Part shown: positions 25,286-34,027 of the stretch, one piece after another | How the letters are laid out: the number at the start of each line of letters is the position of its first letter | Numbering within the stretch: position 1 is the first letter of the stretch | From: Peptoniphilus rachelemmaiella | GTDB lineage: Bacteria > Bacillota > Clostridia > Tissierellales > Peptoniphilaceae | DNA length: 64,000 nucleotides | Reading direction: 5' to 3' | NCBI RefSeq assembly: GCF_943169845.1 | Contig: NZ_CALPBW010000006.1 | Coordinates: forward strand, 52,167 to 116,166 | Translations under genes and position numbers: made by a program | The notes under the pieces: model-generated | What the model was told of the DNA's origin: nothing | The model's database searches: none | Seen by the model: only the letters and a program-made list of their open reading frames with translations

Positions 25286-25627
25286 ATGGTTATTAAGAGA
25301 GGCGATGTGTTTTATGCCGATCTGAGCCCGGTTATCGGTTCGGAACAAGGCGGCGTAAGGCCCGTGGTCATCATTCAAAATGATGTGGGCAACAAGTATT
25401 CGCCTACGACGATTGTTGCGGCGATTACATCGCAAATGAACAAGACAAAACTGCCGACTCACGTCAAGGTGAAGGCGGCGAACAATGATTTGCCGAAAAA
25501 CTCCGTGATTCTTTTGGAACAGGTGCGTACCATCGATAAAAAGCGGTTGCGGGAAAAAATCGGCAAGTTCGGCACAAAAATTATGGACGACGTCGACGAA
25601 GCATTAAAAATCAGCATCGGTCTGTAA
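25286..25627 (+). CDS. mazF: MazF/PemK-type endoribonuclease toxin
   Basis: A 113-residue protein with the MazF fold: the N-terminal [19 protein letters not shown] loop, RPVVIIQND, the TIVAAITSQ strand with catalytic Thr-Ser, and the C-terminal [12 protein letters not shown]. It is close to the EndoA/NdoA type that cuts single-stranded mRNA at short motifs. No antitoxin gene precedes it: the AcpS-NnrD gene ends 14 bases upstream, and no ribbon-helix-helix protein is encoded in that gap. It may rely on an antitoxin elsewhere, or act as a housekeeping RNase. Confidence 0.93.
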   Translation: MVIKRGDVFYADLSPVIGSEQGGVRPVVIIQNDVGNKYSPTTIVAAITSQMNKTKLPTHVKVKAANNDLPKNSVILLEQVRTIDKKRLREKIGKFGTKIMDDVDEALKISIGL

Positions 25628-25636
25628 TACATAGAC

Positions 25637-25665
25637 GAGCGCGGGCAAGCCCCGCGCTTTTGTCG
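25637..25665 (+). terminator. Terminator after mazF
   Basis: AGCGCGGG and CCCGCGCT around a five-base loop, followed by TTTTG. Confidence 0.7.
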
Positions 25666-25671
25666 TTTTCA

Positions 25672-25700
25672 TTGGTCTAAGCCTTGGATTGTTGTATAAT
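25672..25700 (+). promoter_or_regulatory. Promoter of the surface-polymer gene run
   Basis: TTGGTC (25672-25677), a 17-base spacer and a perfect TATAAT (25695-25700). Confidence 0.72.
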
Positions 25701-25736
25701 AGATAAGATGAATTAAGACACAGAAAGGATGAGATT

Positions 25737-26189
25737 GTGAAACGCAATTGGAAAAAAATAAGCGCGGCCTGTGCCCTCGGATTGATGTTTATGGGCGCGG
25801 CCATTCCCGCTTTTGCCAAAGACGACGATCCTTTGGTTTCCTTGAGTTATTTAAACCAAAGGCTTGAAGCCATTGAAAAAAAACAAAACCAACAACCGGC
25901 GTCCGTTGCAACTTCCGGTACCATGGAAGTGGTGGAGCTGAAGGCGGGCGATAAAATTATCGCGGCCCAAGGGGCGGAGATGATCCCGAGAAGCGGGCGG
26001 GTGGACACCATCGCCCAAGAATTAGGCGGCCTCAGCGACATTACCGTCGGCGTGGATTTAAAACAAGGGGAGAAAGCGCCCTTAAACCATATGCTCATTG
26101 CACCGAGAAGTGACGGCCGTGGCCTTGTGGCCGCCACCGACGCCATTGTACTCGCGCGGGGCAATTACCGCGTGGTACGAGGACTTTAA
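25737..26189 (+). CDS. Secreted protein of unknown function
   Basis: The start is GTG with AAAGGATGAG upstream. The 150-residue product has a signal peptide (MKRNWKKISAACALGLMF, cleavage probably after AFA near residue 27). A short helical segment around YLNQRLEAIEKKQ follows, then a compact beta-rich domain with PRSGRVDTIAQELGGLSDIT and PLNHMLIAPRSDGRGL. I recognise no catalytic motif. It is the first gene of the run that continues with glycosyltransferase and polymerase genes, with only six bases to the next frame, so a role at the envelope is plausible but unproven. Confidence 0.75.
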   Translation: MKRNWKKISAACALGLMFMGAAIPAFAKDDDPLVSLSYLNQRLEAIEKKQNQQPASVATSGTMEVVELKAGDKIIAAQGAEMIPRSGRVDTIAQELGGLSDITVGVDLKQGEKAPLNHMLIAPRSDGRGLVAATDAIVLARGNYRVVRGL

Positions 26190-26200
26190 CGGGGATGACG

Positions 26201-27328
26201 ATGAAAGTTCTTCATCTTATCAGCGGCGGCGACACCGGCGGGGCGAAGACCCACATCTATACTTTGCTGAAGGGCTTGGAAGGCTATGGCAAAGTAAGCA
26301 TGGTGTGTTTCTGTCCCGGTCCTTTTCTCGACGGCGCCTTGGAATTGGGCATCGATGCCCGCCTCGTAGAGCAGAAAAATCGCTTCGACATGGGGGCATT
26401 AAAAGAAGTGGCCCGCATGATCGAGGACGAAGGATTCGACTTAATCCACTGCCACGGCGCGCGGGCTAATTTTAACGCCCTGTACCTGCGAAAGCGCGTG
26501 GATGTGCCCATGGTCACCACCTTGCACAGCGATTACCTACTGGACTTCAAAGATAATTTTATTAAGGACAAGGTCTTTACGCCTTTAAACAAATACGCCT
26601 TAAAGCGATTTGACAACTACATCGCCATTACGGAACGCTTCAAGACCATGCTGGTAAGTCGTGGTTTTCCGGAAGATGCCATTTTCGTCACCTACAACGG
26701 CATCGACATGAAAAAGACGGAGCTCGCCGTAGATAAAGACCGTTTTTTGGATCGCTACGGATTAAAAAAATACGCCCATCGCATGCTCTTTGTCATTGCC
26801 GCCCGCCTGGATTTGGTCAAAGACCACATGACCCTTTTGCGCGCGGTGGCCTTAAACAAGGAAGCCTTCACAGGCACACACGTACTCATCGCCGGGCAAG
26901 GGCCGGAGCGGGAAAAGCTCATGGCCTATGTGAAAGATGAGGGTCTGGAAGATTTGGTTTCATTCTTGGGCCAGGTCTCCGATCCCTTTAGCCTTTACGG
27001 GGCAGGGGATGTGAATCTCCTCACCTCCGTATCGGAAAGCTTCCCCTACGCCCTTCTCGAAGGGGCTAAGGCGAAAATTCCCTTTATTGCCACGGACGTC
27101 GGCGGCATCGGAGAAATGGCGGGGGACTATGGCATGGTCTTTCAACCGAAAGATGCCGAAGCCATGAGTCGGAAAATGCTTTATGCCCTGAATCATCCCG
27201 ATGAAATGAAGGCGCGGGGCGAAGGCCTTTATGAATACGTAAACGAACACTTCAGTCAGGAAGCCATGGCCGAAAGCCATGCAGAAATCTATCAGAAAAT
27301 TCTTCAAAGGAGCCAACATGATCGATAA
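26201..27328 (+). CDS. Glycosyltransferase family 4
   Basis: A 375-residue GT-B protein beginning MKVLHLISGGDTGGAKTHI, the donor/acceptor glycine loop typical of GT4. The C-terminal nucleotide-sugar site has SVSESFPYALLEGAKAKIPFIATDVGGI, including the E-x7-E-like motif. It is cytoplasmic or membrane-associated and transfers a sugar from a nucleotide donor, likely to a lipid-linked surface polymer given the genes downstream. The start is taken at 26201; an ATG two codons earlier is too close to the ribosome-binding site. Its end overlaps the next start. Confidence 0.88.
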   Translation: MKVLHLISGGDTGGAKTHIYTLLKGLEGYGKVSMVCFCPGPFLDGALELGIDARLVEQKNRFDMGALKEVARMIEDEGFDLIHCHGARANFNALYLRKRVDVPMVTTLHSDYLLDFKDNFIKDKVFTPLNKYALKRFDNYIAITERFKTMLVSRGFPEDAIFVTYNGIDMKKTELAVDKDRFLDRYGLKKYAHRMLFVIAARLDLVKDHMTLLRAVALNKEAFTGTHVLIAGQGPEREKLMAYVKDEGLEDLVSFLGQVSDPFSLYGAGDVNLLTSVSESFPYALLEGAKAKIPFIATDVGGIGEMAGDYGMVFQPKDAEAMSRKMLYALNHPDEMKARGEGLYEYVNEHFSQEAMAESHAEIYQKILQRSQHDR

Positions 27329-27800
27329 AAAAGGAAAACTCTTCGGCAAAATCAATATTATTGACTGCCTCTTCTTACTCATCCTTATCGTCGCCGTCGT
27401 GGGTGGTGCATCCCGTTTTAAGGAATCCCCCATTTCCGTGGAAAGCACGTCGAAAGGAACGATGACTTTTCTCGTGGACAATGTGCGTATGCCAACGGCG
27501 GAGAATATTACCGAAGGACAAGATATCTACAGCTCCGACAAGGGAACTTACCTGGGTAAAATCCTACGCAAGACGGTAAAGCCGTATAAAGACGCGGTGG
27601 AATACGAGGGCCAATGGGTCAAGGCGCCGGTGCCGGATAAGTACTCCATTTACTTGGATGTGGAAGTGGACATTAAGGATTCGGACAAGTCCTACGCGGT
27701 GGGCAGCGAAGAGATTCGCGTCGGCAACGATTACCGCGTCAAGACAAAAACCTCCGCGTTTACGGGCATTTGCGTCGGCATTAAAAAAGACGGAGAGTAA
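27318..27800 (+). CDS. DUF4330-like membrane-anchored protein
   Basis: The start is at ATG 27318 with AAAGGAG upstream; it overlaps the end of the glycosyltransferase gene. The 160-residue protein has a short basic N-terminus, one membrane helix (about residues 13-31, IIDCLFLLILIVAVVGG) and an extracytoplasmic beta-rich domain. The layout and the KLFGKINIIDCLFLLI start match the DUF4330 family, whose function I do not know. The family often sits beside polysaccharide polymerase genes, as here. Confidence 0.75.
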   Translation: MIDKKGKLFGKINIIDCLFLLILIVAVVGGASRFKESPISVESTSKGTMTFLVDNVRMPTAENITEGQDIYSSDKGTYLGKILRKTVKPYKDAVEYEGQWVKAPVPDKYSIYLDVEVDIKDSDKSYAVGSEEIRVGNDYRVKTKTSAFTGICVGIKKDGE

Positions 27801-27803
27801 TTT

Positions 27804-28364
27804 ATGATTCAATCCAGTGTACTGATTCAAATTTTACTTTTCATCATAAGGGCATTGGAGAATTGGTATAAACAAAGTTTGCTCCACGGCTTTTTCGCTG
27901 CCGTCGGCGGCGCTGTGAGCAGACAGTGGAAGGCATCGAAGGTCCATAGAGCGCTCGACGGGGCGGAGGGCGTCTTCACTCAAAGCCTGGTTTTTCGCAT
28001 CCTTCGTTTTTTCTATCGGTTGATTAACACCGTTTGTCATTGGGTGCGCCTAAGAATTGCGGGAGCCGTAGAAGGCTCCGTGGGTTTCGACATTGTGGAC
28101 AGCTATGCATCCTTGGATTCCGCCCTGAAAGTAACGGGCATGGCATCTATGGGATTCGGCTTGAGCGTCATTATTTTAGGCCTGTTTCATCGCAGCCTTT
28201 ACGGCATCTTCGGCTTGGTCTTTCTTTTCGGCGGCCTTTTCGCCAACTTCCTGGGAACCGATACGCAGGAGAAGCTCGACAGTTCCCTCGTCGTGTCCGC
28301 GGTGAAATGCCTGTGGCGCCTGCTTCTACACGATAAGGAGGCCGAGTCATGGAAACGCGCGTAA
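27804..28364 (+). CDS. Membrane protein of unknown function
   Basis: A 186-residue protein with amphipathic, Arg-rich helices in the first two thirds and two hydrophobic segments at about residues 133-150 and 153-172. I recognise no family. It starts three bases after the previous stop and its end overlaps the O-antigen-ligase-like gene, so it is firmly inside the polymer operon. A scaffold or export-accessory role is only a guess. Confidence 0.65.
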   Translation: MIQSSVLIQILLFIIRALENWYKQSLLHGFFAAVGGAVSRQWKASKVHRALDGAEGVFTQSLVFRILRFFYRLINTVCHWVRLRIAGAVEGSVGFDIVDSYASLDSALKVTGMASMGFGLSVIILGLFHRSLYGIFGLVFLFGGLFANFLGTDTQEKLDSSLVVSAVKCLWRLLLHDKEAESWKRA

Positions 28365-29719
28365 AAATCAATCCCCTCCTTTTATTTGCCCTGGGCTTTG
28401 TCATTGGCGGTGTGGGTCTAGCGATTAAGATTCCCTTCGTCATCCTGCTGTTTTTAGGACTCATCGGGGTCATGGTCTTTTTCGAAAATCCCATGATCAG
28501 CCTCATCGCCACCACCTTCGGCTACATTTTCTTGCCCGATGTGCTGGTTCTCGCGCTTTTGTACGGAACCTTCGGATTGTTTATCATTAGAAAATTTTTA
28601 AAAAAAGACGATCCCCTCGTCGTGGCCGGCCACGAAATCGTACCCTATATCTATTTTCTCTTAATGGTGATCCAAACGGCCACCTCGATCTATCCCATGG
28701 GTTCGGTCCGGGATTTGGTCATCCACACCGGCGGCTTCATGTATTTGATCTTTATGATTAACGAAATCAAGACAGAAGAACAGTTTCACGGCATGATCGT
28801 CGCCGTCAGTGTCGCCGCTACCATTCTCGCTCTTTACGGCGTTTACCAATACTTCGGCGGGGTGGACGTGAAGGATGGCTGGGTGGATATATACTCTAAC
28901 AGCCCCATTCGTGCCAGAGCCTATTCACTTTTCGGCAATCCGAATATTTTCGCCGAGTATTTGGTTATGGCCATCCCCCTCACTGTGGGCATCTTTTGGT
29001 CCACGAAGCGAGACGGCGTGCGTCTGTTGTTTTTAGCCATGTTTGTTTTACAAATGGCATCACTTATTATGACTATGTCACGGGGTGGTTGGCTGGGTAT
29101 TGGCGTAGCGGCCTTTGTCTTTATCTGTCTCGTGCGAAAAGAACTCTTGCTTTTGGCTATTCCCTTGATGGGAGCCACCGTGTATGTGGTGCCCACAAGC
29201 ATCGTCAATCGCTTTATGACGATTTTCGATTTCGCCGACTCGTCCACTTCTTACCGGTTTAAAATTTGGGAGACGACGGAAACCATCATCCACAACCATC
29301 TTCTCGTAGGACTTGGCCTTGGGTACCGGCCCTTTAAAATGGTTTTCGAGCAGTATTTGCGAGGCATGGGTATTTTTCACGCCCACAATGCTTTCCTGCA
29401 GATCTTTGCGGAAATGGGCATTATCGGCTTCGTGCTCTTTCTGATTTTTATGGTCAGCATCTTCGTTAATTTGGCGCGCTACCCCTTAAAGAGTGAAAAC
29501 TGTTATTTGAAAATTATGGGCGCAGCATTGGCTTCATCATTTGCAGGCATGCTCTGTCACGGTATGTTCGAAAACATTTTTTACATGACCAAGATCACGA
29601 CCACCTTCTGGCTGCTCTTGGCTTTGACCTTTGCACTGGTACGTATTTGCAAAAAAGACCTCGCAAACCCCCTTGCGGAGAAAAGGATGGATTCTTATGG
29701 GAAAGAAAGTTTTATTTAG
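28349..29719 (+). CDS. O-antigen ligase/polymerase-like membrane protein (Wzy/WaaL superfamily)
   Basis: A 456-residue protein with about ten to twelve membrane helices. A large extracytoplasmic region contains IYSNSPIRARAYSLFGNPNIFAEYL, then SMSRGGWLG-like and HAHNAFLQIFAEMGIIG segments characteristic of the Wzy_C/O-antigen ligase superfamily. It probably polymerises or ligates lipid-linked glycans outside the membrane. It overlaps both neighbours. Together with CsaB and TagA it points to a secondary wall polymer. Confidence 0.85.
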   Translation: METRVKINPLLLFALGFVIGGVGLAIKIPFVILLFLGLIGVMVFFENPMISLIATTFGYIFLPDVLVLALLYGTFGLFIIRKFLKKDDPLVVAGHEIVPYIYFLLMVIQTATSIYPMGSVRDLVIHTGGFMYLIFMINEIKTEEQFHGMIVAVSVAATILALYGVYQYFGGVDVKDGWVDIYSNSPIRARAYSLFGNPNIFAEYLVMAIPLTVGIFWSTKRDGVRLLFLAMFVLQMASLIMTMSRGGWLGIGVAAFVFICLVRKELLLLAIPLMGATVYVVPTSIVNRFMTIFDFADSSTSYRFKIWETTETIIHNHLLVGLGLGYRPFKMVFEQYLRGMGIFHAHNAFLQIFAEMGIIGFVLFLIFMVSIFVNLARYPLKSENCYLKIMGAALASSFAGMLCHGMFENIFYMTKITTTFWLLLALTFALVRICKKDLANPLAEKRMDSYGKESFI

Positions 29720-30797
29720 TGGCTATTACGGCTTCGACAACAGCGGCGATGACGCGATTTTACACGCCATCGTAGCGGACATCAGGGCCTGTGATCCCAC
29801 CGTACAATTAAATGTCCTCTCCTACGATCCACCGCGAACCCGTAGGCTATACGGCGTCAATGCCACCCAGCGCTTTCACTACAAATCCGTGAAGAAGGCC
29901 CTCATGGGAACGGATCTCTTAATTAGCGGCGGCGGCTCGCTCCTCCAAGACGAGACCTCCTCCAGGAGCTTGTATTACTACTTGGGGGTTATGGCCCTGG
30001 CGAAGCGTTTGGGAAAAAAGATCTACGTCTATGCCAACGGCGTCGGCCCCATTCACAAGGCCCTGAACCGAAAACTGACGGCGCGCATTCTAAACAAGGT
30101 GGACTACATTACCCTGAGGGATGCGGACAGCGCCAAGGTCCTTCAAGACATTGGCGTAAACGTGCCGCCGGTGGAAGTCACCGCCGATCCCGTGTACGGC
30201 ATCGAAGGCATCAGCCCGGAGGCGGCGAAAGCTATTTTGCGGCAAGAACGCATTGATGCAGATCAACGCTTCCTCGCCATCGCCGTGCGCCAGTGGAAAA
30301 AAGCCCCTGCGTTGGCGACGAAAATCGCCTACGTCGCCGATCGGGCCCACGAAGAATTAGGCCTTGAAATTTTATTTACGCCCCTGCATTATCCGGAAGA
30401 CAAGCATTTCGCCGAGAGCATCAAGGCGAAAATGGTACACAAGGATCATTGCTACGTCTTAAGCGGCAATTACGGCGTGGAAGAGATGGAAGGGATCATC
30501 GGCCTGTGCGATCTTTTAATCGGCATGCGCCTCCACGCCTTGATCTACGCCGTTACATCGAAAACGCCGGCGGTGGGCGTGGTCTACGACCCGAAGGTCA
30601 AGGCCCAATTGGAAGCCCTGTCCATCGACGCGGACATACAAGCCGAAGGCATGGACGAGAAAAAGCTCTTAAATGCCGTGGTGGCTATGTACGGCAAGCG
30701 GGATGCGGAGCGGGCGCGCCTCGAGGCCCAGCACCGGGTGCTCTTGGAAAAAAGCAGGAGGAATGTGAAACATGTCTTCGACCTTTTACAATCCTAA
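29697..30797 (+). CDS. csaB: Polysaccharide pyruvyl transferase CsaB
   Basis: The start is chosen at ATG 29697 with AAAAGGA upstream, overlapping the previous gene by 23 bases. It is 366 residues. It begins MGKKVLFSGYYGFDNSGDDAIL, the hallmark of the family, and has the later SGGGSLLQDETSSRS loop and IGMRLHALIYAV near the C-terminus. CsaB adds ketal-linked pyruvate to secondary wall polysaccharide, which creates the ligand for SLH domains. An SLH protein is encoded at 51908-55468, so the ligand-making enzyme and a ligand-binding protein occur in the same window. Confidence 0.94.
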   Translation: MGKKVLFSGYYGFDNSGDDAILHAIVADIRACDPTVQLNVLSYDPPRTRRLYGVNATQRFHYKSVKKALMGTDLLISGGGSLLQDETSSRSLYYYLGVMALAKRLGKKIYVYANGVGPIHKALNRKLTARILNKVDYITLRDADSAKVLQDIGVNVPPVEVTADPVYGIEGISPEAAKAILRQERIDADQRFLAIAVRQWKKAPALATKIAYVADRAHEELGLEILFTPLHYPEDKHFAESIKAKMVHKDHCYVLSGNYGVEEMEGIIGLCDLLIGMRLHALIYAVTSKTPAVGVVYDPKVKAQLEALSIDADIQAEGMDEKKLLNAVVAMYGKRDAERARLEAQHRVLLEKSRRNVKHVFDLLQS

Positions 30798-31587
30798 GGA
30801 CAAGATCAAAATCTTTAATACCGTGGTGGATCCCGTGAGCGAGGAAGAGAGCCGCAGAATTCTTTCCGATTTTTTAGATGAAGGCGGCTTCCATCGAATC
30901 TTCACGCCCAATACGGAAATTGTCATGGCGCTGAAAGACGACGCCGAACAAGCGGCGGTGATGAACGCGGCCGATCTCGTGGTGCCCGATGGCATCGGTT
31001 TGGTCATCGGTTCGAAAATGGGGGGCCATCCCTTGGAAGAGCGGGTTACCGGCTACGATTTGTCCGTCTATCTTCTGGAATTGGCCAAAGAAAAGAACAA
31101 GCAGGTTTTCTTTTTAGGCGGCGAGCCCCATGTGGCGGCGGAAGCGAAAAAAAGGGTAGAAGAGAAGTACGGGCCCATTGTAGCAGGAGAGCACCACGGG
31201 TATTTTAAAGGTGCCCACCGCGGCTATGAAAATTCCGAGGAAGAGGCGGCGGTGATCCGCGCCATCAACGAAAGCGGCGCGTCGATTCTCTTTGTGGGAT
31301 TGGGCTTTCCGAAGCAGGAACAGTTTATTTTAAACAACAAAGACAAGCTCGAGCACATCGTCGTGGCCATTGGAAACGGCGGCGTCTTAGACGTGTTGGC
31401 GGGAAAAGCCAAGCGGGCGCCGGAGGTTTTCATCCGACTCCACCTGGAATGGTTTTATCGCCTGTTAAAAAACCCGTCGAGAATCGGGCGGCAAATGGCC
31501 ATTCCGAAATTCTTATGGACCATCGCAACAAACAAAAAGGCGGTCTCCGTCGTGAAAGAAAACAGAGGAGGATCTCATGAATCATAA
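30772..31587 (+). CDS. WecG/TagA/CpsF-family N-acetylmannosaminyltransferase
   Basis: A 271-residue GT26 protein. It has FTPNTEIVMALKDD near residue 43, VVPDGIGLVIGSKMGG with the catalytic Asp, and FVGLGFPKQEQFI, all standard for the family. It transfers ManNAc to undecaprenyl-diphospho-GlcNAc, the committed step in linkage-unit synthesis for teichoic acid or secondary wall polymer. Its C-terminal segment should peripherally bind the membrane. It overlaps csaB upstream and transketolase downstream. Confidence 0.9.
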   Translation: MSSTFYNPKDKIKIFNTVVDPVSEEESRRILSDFLDEGGFHRIFTPNTEIVMALKDDAEQAAVMNAADLVVPDGIGLVIGSKMGGHPLEERVTGYDLSVYLLELAKEKNKQVFFLGGEPHVAAEAKKRVEEKYGPIVAGEHHGYFKGAHRGYENSEEEAAVIRAINESGASILFVGLGFPKQEQFILNNKDKLEHIVVAIGNGGVLDVLAGKAKRAPEVFIRLHLEWFYRLLKNPSRIGRQMAIPKFLWTIATNKKAVSVVKENRGGSHES

Positions 31588-33568
31588 CGAACAGTTCGCG
31601 GTCAACACCTTGCGGGCACTATCCATCGACCAAATTGATGCAGCCAACTCCGGTCACCCGGGCCTGCCCTTAGGCGCGGCGCCCATGGCGTGGGCACTGT
31701 GGGCCAATACATTAAATTTCGATCCTAAGGACCATTTGTGGCCCAATCGCGACCGTTTTATTTTAAGCGCCGGCCACGGAAGCGCCCTCTTGTATTCTTT
31801 GTTCCACCTCTTCGGCTTGGGCCTTAAAGCGGAAGATTTAAAGAACTTCCGTCAACTGGATTCGAAGACCCCCGGCCACCCGGAATACGGCCACACCGCC
31901 GGCGTGGAAACCACCACCGGCCCCTTAGGCGCAGGGATCTCCACCGCCGTCGGCTTTGCCATGGCGGAAACCCGCCTTGCCGCCATCTACAATGAACCGG
32001 GCTACGACTTTATCGACCACTATACTTACGTCCTCTGCGGCGACGGCGACTTAATGGAAGGCGTGAGCAACGAAGCCTCCTCCATCGCCGGTACCTTGGA
32101 ACTGGGCAAACTCATCGTCCTCTACGATTCCAATAACATCACCATCGAAGGCAATACGGAACTATCCTTTAAAGAAGACATCGCCGCCCGCTACCGCGCC
32201 CTGGGCTGGCAAGTGCTCACCGTGGAAGACGGCACGGACATTGATGCCATTTCCCGGGCCGTGGAATCGGCGAAACAGGAAAAGGTCAAGCCCACATTAA
32301 TCGAAATTAAAACCGCCATCGGCTACGGTTCGCCTTTGGAAGGCTCCGCCGGCGTCCACGGCTCGCCCCTTGGCGAAGAAAAGAATCAAGCCACCCGCGA
32401 CAAATTAGGCTACGACGTGGCGCCTTTTGAAGTGGCCGACGAAGTGAAGGCCTTAGTCGACGAAAAGCTGGAAGAAAAGCGCAAGGTCTACGACGAATGG
32501 AAGGCATTGGAAGAAAAATACAAAGAAGCCTTCCCGCAAAAATACGACGCCTTTCTGGCAAGCTACGATACGAAAAAGCAAGACCTCTCCTTTATGGACG
32601 AAGACGCTTACTGGGCGCCTGTTGAAAAAGACATGGCCACCCGGGCCAGCTCCCACGAAATGCTGCAGCGCGTCGCCGCCGGCATGGACAATCTTTTTGG
32701 CGGAAGTGCCGACTTGGGCCCCTCCAACAAGAGCGATATGAAAGGCGAGGGTCAATACAGCGTGGACAACCGCTTAGGCGGAAACATTAACTTCGGCGTC
32801 AGGGAGCACGCCATGGGCGCCATCGTGAACGGCATCTATCTCCACGGCGGCTTCCGCTCCTACGGTGCCACCTTCCTGGTCTTCAGCGACTACCTGAAGC
32901 CCCAGCTTCGTCTCGCCGCCCTCATGGGCATTCCCACGGCCTACATCTTCACCCACGACAGCATCGGCGTCGGCGAAGACGGCCCGACCCACCAACCCAT
33001 TGAGCACTTGGCTATGCTTCGCTCCATTCCCAATATGATTACCTTCCGCCCGGCGGATTCCACGGAAGTGGCCGCCGCTTGGTACGTGGCCATGCACAGC
33101 GAGTCCACACCTGTGAGCATGATCTACACCCGTCAAACCCTGCCGGAGCTTGAAGGCTCTTCCAAGGACGCATTAAAAGGCGGCTATGTGGTGAAAAAAG
33201 AAGCCAATGCACTGGATCTCATCTTTATCGCCACGGGCAGTGAAGTGCACCTGGCCATCGAAAGCGCCGAAGCCCTTGAAAAAGACGGCCACGGCGTCCG
33301 CGTGGTAAGTATGCCCTCTCAAGAACTCTTCGACGAACAATCGGAGGAATACAAAGAAGCCGTGCTTCCCTCGACCATGCGCAACCGAATTTCTGTCGAA
33401 GCGGCCACCACCATGGGTTGGTACAAGTACGTGGGCCTGGACGGCTTGGCCATCGGCATGCATTCCTTCGGCGCATCGGGCAAGGCTTCGGAAGTATTTA
33501 AACGCTTCGGCCTCACCGCAGAAGCCGTAACGGAACAAGCCAAGGCCTATTTATCGAGCCGCAAGTAA
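31577..33568 (+). CDS. tkt: Transketolase
   Basis: A full-length 663-residue thiamine-diphosphate enzyme. The N-terminal part has NSGHPGLPLGAAPMA, GHGSALLYS and the cofactor motif GDGDLMEGVSNEASSIAG. The central domain has FGVREHAMGAIVNG with the catalytic Glu and the THDSIGVGEDGPTHQP loop. It moves two-carbon units in the non-oxidative pentose phosphate pathway. GGAGG precedes the ATG, inside the end of the tagA-like gene. Its stop overlaps the next start (TAATG). Confidence 0.96.
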   Translation: MNHNEQFAVNTLRALSIDQIDAANSGHPGLPLGAAPMAWALWANTLNFDPKDHLWPNRDRFILSAGHGSALLYSLFHLFGLGLKAEDLKNFRQLDSKTPGHPEYGHTAGVETTTGPLGAGISTAVGFAMAETRLAAIYNEPGYDFIDHYTYVLCGDGDLMEGVSNEASSIAGTLELGKLIVLYDSNNITIEGNTELSFKEDIAARYRALGWQVLTVEDGTDIDAISRAVESAKQEKVKPTLIEIKTAIGYGSPLEGSAGVHGSPLGEEKNQATRDKLGYDVAPFEVADEVKALVDEKLEEKRKVYDEWKALEEKYKEAFPQKYDAFLASYDTKKQDLSFMDEDAYWAPVEKDMATRASSHEMLQRVAAGMDNLFGGSADLGPSNKSDMKGEGQYSVDNRLGGNINFGVREHAMGAIVNGIYLHGGFRSYGATFLVFSDYLKPQLRLAALMGIPTAYIFTHDSIGVGEDGPTHQPIEHLAMLRSIPNMITFRPADSTEVAAAWYVAMHSESTPVSMIYTRQTLPELEGSSKDALKGGYVVKKEANALDLIFIATGSEVHLAIESAEALEKDGHGVRVVSMPSQELFDEQSEEYKEAVLPSTMRNRISVEAATTMGWYKYVGLDGLAIGMHSFGASGKASEVFKRFGLTAEAVTEQAKAYLSSRK

Positions 33569-33927
33569 TGACGTCTCGAAGAAAAACAGCGGCGTTGCTC
33601 TTAGTGCTCGCCTTGTCTTTAGGTGGCTGCACTGAGAAAAGCACCTACAAAGACGGCACCTACGAAGGGCGGGGAAAGGGCTATAACGAAAAGGAGCCCA
33701 TCGTCCTTCGCGTGGTCATCGACGACGGCCGCATTGCAGACATTGCCGTAAAAAGCCACGGAGAATCGACGGAGCAAGTACCTCAGGTGGAAAGCGCCCT
33801 GGAGAAACTCCCCGGCGCCATGGTGCGAAAAAACACCCCTAGCGTCGATGGCATTGCCGGCGCCACGGAAACTTCGGCGGGATTAAGCGCCGCCGTAATC
33901 GATGCGCTTCACAAGGCCGGGAAATAA
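33568..33927 (+). CDS. FMN-binding domain lipoprotein
   Basis: A 119-residue lipoprotein with signal and lipobox LGGC (Cys near residue 21). An FMN-binding domain (as in RnfG/NqrC and the extracellular electron-transfer proteins) contains DGRIADIAVKSHGES and DGIAGATETSAG, where the Thr of the AGAT segment is the usual site of covalent FMN attachment by ApbE. It likely carries electrons outside the membrane. No apbE or rnf gene is in the window. Translation is coupled to tkt by TAATG. Confidence 0.88.
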   Translation: MTSRRKTAALLLVLALSLGGCTEKSTYKDGTYEGRGKGYNEKEPIVLRVVIDDGRIADIAVKSHGESTEQVPQVESALEKLPGAMVRKNTPSVDGIAGATETSAGLSAAVIDALHKAGK

Positions 33928-33930
33928 AAG

Positions 33931-33960
33931 AGGACCTCTGTAAAAACAGGGGTCCTTTTC
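33931..33960 (+). terminator. Terminator of the surface-polymer/tkt run
   Basis: AGGACCTCTG and CAGGGGTCCT (one wobble) followed by TTTT. Confidence 0.82.
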
Positions 33961-33974
33961 AATAGAAAAATTTT

Positions 33975-34016
33975 TGAAAATCGGGAATGGCCGCGTGAGG
34001 CATTTCCGATTTTTTA
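33975..34016. terminator. Terminator hairpin for the convergent ABC operon
   Basis: AAAATCGGGAATG and CATTTCCGATTTT with one mismatch, T-rich on both flanks. It probably ends the minus-strand transcript and backs up the plus-strand one. Confidence 0.75.
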
Positions 34017-34027
34017 TTTATAAACCA

